Origin: an uncultured Collinsella sp.
GTDB lineage: Bacteria; Actinomycetota; Coriobacteriia; Coriobacteriales; Coriobacteriaceae
DNA length: 7,881 nucleotides
Assembly: GCA_902490245.1 (NCBI GenBank)
Contig: CABUDB010000068.1
Span: forward strand, 1 to 7,881
Direction of reading: 5' to 3'
Shown: piece by piece, positions 5,631 to 7,881 of the stretch
Numbering within the stretch: the first letter of the stretch is position 1
Layout: every line of letters starts with the position of its first letter
Translations under genes and position numbers: made by a program
Notes under the pieces: model-generated
Database searches by the model: none
The model's input: only the letters and a program-made list of their open reading frames with translations
What the model was told of the DNA's origin: nothing

Positions 5631-6464
5631 ATGGCAACCGCAACCAAGGACGTGTCCCTGAACAAGAAGGTCAGCCAGTTCTTCTGGCGCTCCTGGGCCA
5701 TCCAGGCCTCTTGGAACTACGAGCGTCAGATGAACATGGGCTTCCTCTACGGCATGGTTCCCACGCTCGACCGCCTCTATCCGGATGAGTCCGACCCCAA
5801 GCAGCTCGCCGCTAAGAAAGAGGCTTACCACCGTCACATGGCGTTCTACAACTGCACCCCGCAGACGAGCGCTTTCATCCTGGGCCTCGCCGCCTCCATG
5901 GAGGAGGAGTACGCCAAGGATCCCGAGAACTTCGATCCCGATTCGATCAACGCGGTCAAGACCTCCCTCATGGGTCCGCTTTCCGGCATCGGTGACTCCT
6001 TCTTCCAGGGCACCATCCGCGTTATCGCCTTTGGCCTGGGTGTTCAGCTGGCTCAGCAGGGCTCCATCATGGGCCCGATCCTGGCCATGCTCATCTCCAT
6101 CGTGCCCTCCGTGCTGATCACTTGGTTCGCAGCCAAGATCGGCTATCAGGGCGGCCACGAGTACCTGAGCAAGCTCCAGGGCGGCGACCTCATGGAGAAG
6201 CTCATGTATGTCTGCGGTATCGTGGGTCTTATGTCCGTGGGCGGCATGATCGCCACGCTGATCGGCGCCACCACCCCGCTGCAGTTCGCTGACGGCACCG
6301 TCGTGATCCAGGACATCCTGGACGGCATGATGCCCCAGATGATCTCCCTCGGCCTCACCGGCCTTATGTACTGGCTCATCAAGAAGAACGTCAACACCGG
6401 TTGGCTTCTCGTGATCGCCATCGTGGGCGGCATCGCCCTCTCCGCGGCCGGCATCCTGGCCTAG
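5631..6464 (+). CDS. PTS mannose-family EIID membrane component
   Basis: A 277-residue EIID protein, normal length for the family. It has the N-terminal motif RSWAIQASWNYERQMNMGF (20-38), FYNCTPQTSAFILGLAASME (72-91) and the hallmark LMGPLSGIGDSFFQGT (113-128), followed by C-terminal hydrophobic segments. With EIIC it forms the membrane carrier. The frame is open from 5514, but the real start is ATG 5631: AAGGAGG (5616-5622), overlapping the EIIC stop, lies eight bases before it, and the upstream part only overlaps EIIC out of frame. A 10-bp hairpin and a second palindrome follow the stop before the linked deglycase gene. Confidence 0.95.
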   Translation: MATATKDVSLNKKVSQFFWRSWAIQASWNYERQMNMGFLYGMVPTLDRLYPDESDPKQLAAKKEAYHRHMAFYNCTPQTSAFILGLAASMEEEYAKDPENFDPDSINAVKTSLMGPLSGIGDSFFQGTIRVIAFGLGVQLAQQGSIMGPILAMLISIVPSVLITWFAAKIGYQGGHEYLSKLQGGDLMEKLMYVCGIVGLMSVGGMIATLIGATTPLQFADGTVVIQDILDGMMPQMISLGLTGLMYWLIKKNVNTGWLLVIAIVGGIALSAAGILA

Positions 6465-6498
6465 TCGCGACCAAGCGCCTAACCGCTTTCCCCCGGGG

Positions 6499-6529
6499 GC
6501 CTGCCTGGCATCCCATACCCCAGGCAGGC
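6499..6529 (+). terminator. GC-rich hairpin after EIID, possible partial terminator
   Basis: GCCTGCCTGG (6499-6508) pairs perfectly with CCAGGCAGGC (6520-6529) around an 11-nt loop. Only a weak pyrimidine stretch (TTCCATCCCTA) follows, so full termination is doubtful. It may lower expression of the downstream deglycase or stabilise the PTS mRNA. A short CCCCCGGGGG palindrome (6490-6499) abuts it. Confidence 0.5.
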
Positions 6530-6540
6530 TTCCATCCCTA

Positions 6541-6573
6541 GATGTGTCAAAGGGACAGTTCCTTTGACACATC
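6541..6573. repeat. Perfect 13-bp palindromic repeat (REP-like)
   Basis: GATGTGTCAAAGG (6541-6553) is exactly complementary to CCTTTGACACATC (6561-6573), with a GACAGTT loop. The AAAGGGACAG core (6549-6558) recurs in inverted orientation in the hairpin near 7774-7783, pointing to a dispersed intergenic repeat family. No T-run follows. Confidence 0.65.
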
Positions 6574-6663
6574 CTCAACGGGCCGGCGACTCGGTCCAAA
6601 CCACGGTAACCCTGCGAGCGCCCGGCAATGTGGCGCCGCAAAAATTCGAAAGGAATGTGTCAG

Positions 6664-7647
6664 ATGTACGAGATCGACCTTAACCTCCCTAAGCAGATCG
6701 TCGCTGACGTCCTGTCCAACCACGAGATCCACAGCGTCGCCTTCGTCGGCTGCGGTGCTTCCATGTCCGACCTTTACCCCGCCAAGTACTTCCTGGCCAA
6801 CAACACGGACAAGCTGAACGTTCAGATCTTCACCGCTAACGAGTTCAACTACGACACGCCTTCCTGGGTCAACGAGCACACCTTCGTGATCACCTGCTCC
6901 CTCGGTGGCTCCACGCCCGAGACCGTCGAGGCCAACAAGACCGCCAAGAAGCACAACTGCCCGGTCGTCTCCCTCACCAACAAGGCCGGCTCCGCTCTGA
7001 CCGTCGACGCCGACCACGTCATCGTTCACGGCTTCCACGCCAACTACGCTGCCAAGTGCGAGAAGCCCGGCTACGCCATCGCTCTTGCTCTCGAGATCCT
7101 TCAGCAGACCGAGGGCTATGACCACTACGAGGACATGATCACCGGCCTCACCAACGTCTTCGATCTCTGCGAGAACGCCGCTCAGCACTGCAAGAAGCTC
7201 GCCAAGAAGTTCGCCGAGGACTTCAAGGACGACAAGATGATCTACTTCATGGCTTCCGGTGCCTCCGAGAAGATGGCTTATTCTCACGCCGCCTTCCTGT
7301 TCACCGAGATGCAGTGGATCGACGCCGCCGCCTACAACACCGGCGAGTACTTCCACGGCCCGTTCGAGGTTTCCACCGAGGGTAAGCCCTACGTCTTCTT
7401 CATGTCCGATGGCGCTACCCGTCCGATGGACGCCCGCGCCCTCACCTTCCTTGAGCGCATGGGCGCCAAGGTCGCTCTGATTGACTCCAAGGACTACGGC
7501 CTGGCTGACGCCGTGCCCGCGAGCGTCGTCACCTACTTCAACCCGCTGCTGCACCTCGCCGTTATGCGTGAGTACGGCAACCAGATCGCCGAGGCCCGTC
7601 AGCACCCGCTGACCATGCGTCGCTACATGTGGAAGCTTTCCTACTAA
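6664..7647 (+). CDS. SIS-domain sugar-phosphate deglycase, FrlB/FraB/GfrF-like (paralogue 2)
   Basis: A 327-residue protein with two SIS domains (about 22-155 and 190-315). It has a canonical phosphate-binding loop SLGGSTPET (79-87) and CGASMSDLYPAKYF (30-43). Glu215 (in FTEMQWI) and His231 (in GEYFHGPFE) keep the 16-residue spacing of the catalytic pair reported for FraB. The C-terminus MRRYMWKLSY is shared with paralogue 1. It should cleave the 6-phosphorylated sugar-amine delivered by the PTS encoded just upstream. The frame is open from 6628, but GAAAGG (6648-6653) lies one base before ATG 6655 and ten before ATG 6664, so 6664 is preferred. No promoter is visible in the 199-bp gap, so transcription probably comes through from the PTS genes. 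C-ending codon use is strong. Whether it prefers fructoselysine, glucoselysine or another Amadori compound is unknown. Confidence 0.87.
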   Translation: MYEIDLNLPKQIVADVLSNHEIHSVAFVGCGASMSDLYPAKYFLANNTDKLNVQIFTANEFNYDTPSWVNEHTFVITCSLGGSTPETVEANKTAKKHNCPVVSLTNKAGSALTVDADHVIVHGFHANYAAKCEKPGYAIALALEILQQTEGYDHYEDMITGLTNVFDLCENAAQHCKKLAKKFAEDFKDDKMIYFMASGASEKMAYSHAAFLFTEMQWIDAAAYNTGEYFHGPFEVSTEGKPYVFFMSDGATRPMDARALTFLERMGAKVALIDSKDYGLADAVPASVVTYFNPLLHLAVMREYGNQIAEARQHPLTMRRYMWKLSY

Positions 7648-7680
7648 TCACAAGTAAGTAGACCTTACGGGTTGATTGAG

Positions 7681-7713
7681 AGGGGATGGGGTTTGCGCCC
7701 CGTCCCCTTTTTT
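7681..7713 (+). terminator. Intrinsic terminator of the PTS-deglycase operon
   Basis: AGGGGATGGGG (7681-7691) pairs with CCCCGTCCCCT (7698-7708) through 11 pairs including one G-T, with a TTTGCG loop and a six-T run (7708-7713). A small hairpin (GTAAG 7654-7658 with CTTAC 7664-7668) precedes it. Confidence 0.95.
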
Positions 7714-7758
7714 GCTCTGGGGAGGGCGTGTCTGTCGCGTCGTAAATCCCAGATAAAA

Positions 7759-7791
7759 CCTACCAAAATAAACCTGTCCCTTTTTGGCAGG
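7759..7791. repeat. Intergenic hairpin carrying the GGGACAG-type core
   Basis: CCTACCAAAA (7759-7768) pairs with TTTTGGCAGG (7782-7791) at nine of ten positions around a 13-nt loop that contains most of the core CTGTCCCTTT (7774-7783), the reverse complement of the AAAGGGACAG at 6549-6558. It lies just before the Shine-Dalgarno of the HAD gene, so it might influence its leader. Confidence 0.5.
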
Positions 7792-7806
7792 TGGGAGGAG
7801 ATGCGT

Positions 7807-7881
7807 ATGATCAAGGCAGTGCTGTTTGATATGGACGGCGTGCTGGTCGATACCGAGTGGTTCTACAACCGTCGTCGCGTG
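7807..7881 (+). CDS. HAD-family hydrolase / sugar phosphatase, 5' part only
   Basis: The first 25 residues are visible; the gene runs off the window. The start holds HAD motif I, VLFDMDGVLVDTE (residues 5-17), with the nucleophile Asp8 and acid/base Asp10. The DGVLVDTE wording is typical of subfamily IA members such as beta-phosphoglucomutase-like enzymes and small sugar or glycolate phosphatases. GGAGG (7794-7798) is eight bases before ATG 7807 but only two before ATG 7801, so 7807 is preferred. It lies behind the strong terminator at 7681-7713 and is therefore probably a separate unit. Whether it belongs to the sugar-amine pathway cannot be judged. Confidence 0.85.
   Translation, partial: MIKAVLFDMDGVLVDTEWFYNRRRV

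Noticed and set aside
4787..6641. Two long minus-strand ORFs opposite EIIC and EIID
   Set aside because: His/Asp/Gly-rich shadow translations without any recognisable domain.
6547..7605. Long minus-strand ORF opposite the second deglycase
   Set aside because: Same codon-bias artefact; no initiation signals.

Overview
The window looks like chromosomal DNA from a gut Coriobacteriia, most likely Collinsella. This is inferred from the high GC content with strong C-ending codon preference in the catabolic genes, the gene content, and palindromic intergenic elements built around motifs such as AAAGGGACAG. No rRNA, tRNA, CRISPR array, transposase or phage gene was seen.

Layout: 1-302 is non-coding and holds a 123-bp element with perfect 18-bp inverted ends. 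A GntR/HutC-type regulator (303-1025, minus strand) diverges from a SIS-domain sugar-phosphate deglycase (1231-2223). Their shared 205-bp gap carries five copies of a 9-mer, AACNTGTAT, several of them 11 bp apart; these are probable operators. A strong hairpin and then an intrinsic terminator close the deglycase gene. After about 190 bp of repeat-rich DNA comes a DMT/EamA permease with a TTG start (2597-3679). A mannose-family PTS operon follows: a fused EIIAB (3863-4786), EIIC (4823-5617), EIID (5631-6464) and, beyond a 199-bp gap with two hairpins, a second SIS deglycase (6664-7647) with a textbook terminator. The window ends in the first 25 codons of a HAD-family phosphatase.

How the genes may work together: a mannose-family PTS with two FrlB/FraB-like deglycases resembles the Salmonella gfrABCDEF set, which imports and cleaves glucoselysine and fructoselysine. 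Here the PTS would import and phosphorylate an Amadori-type sugar-amine. The two deglycases would then split the phosphorylated product into a hexose 6-phosphate and the free amine or amino acid. Both deglycases keep a Glu and a His with the 16-residue spacing of the catalytic pair reported for FraB. The regulator is a GntR/UTRA repressor, not the sigma-54 activator typical of gfr and Firmicutes mannose-PTS loci. Substrate identity is inference; related sugar amines remain possible. The permease could move the released amine or amino acid, but only proximity and weak operator similarity support that.
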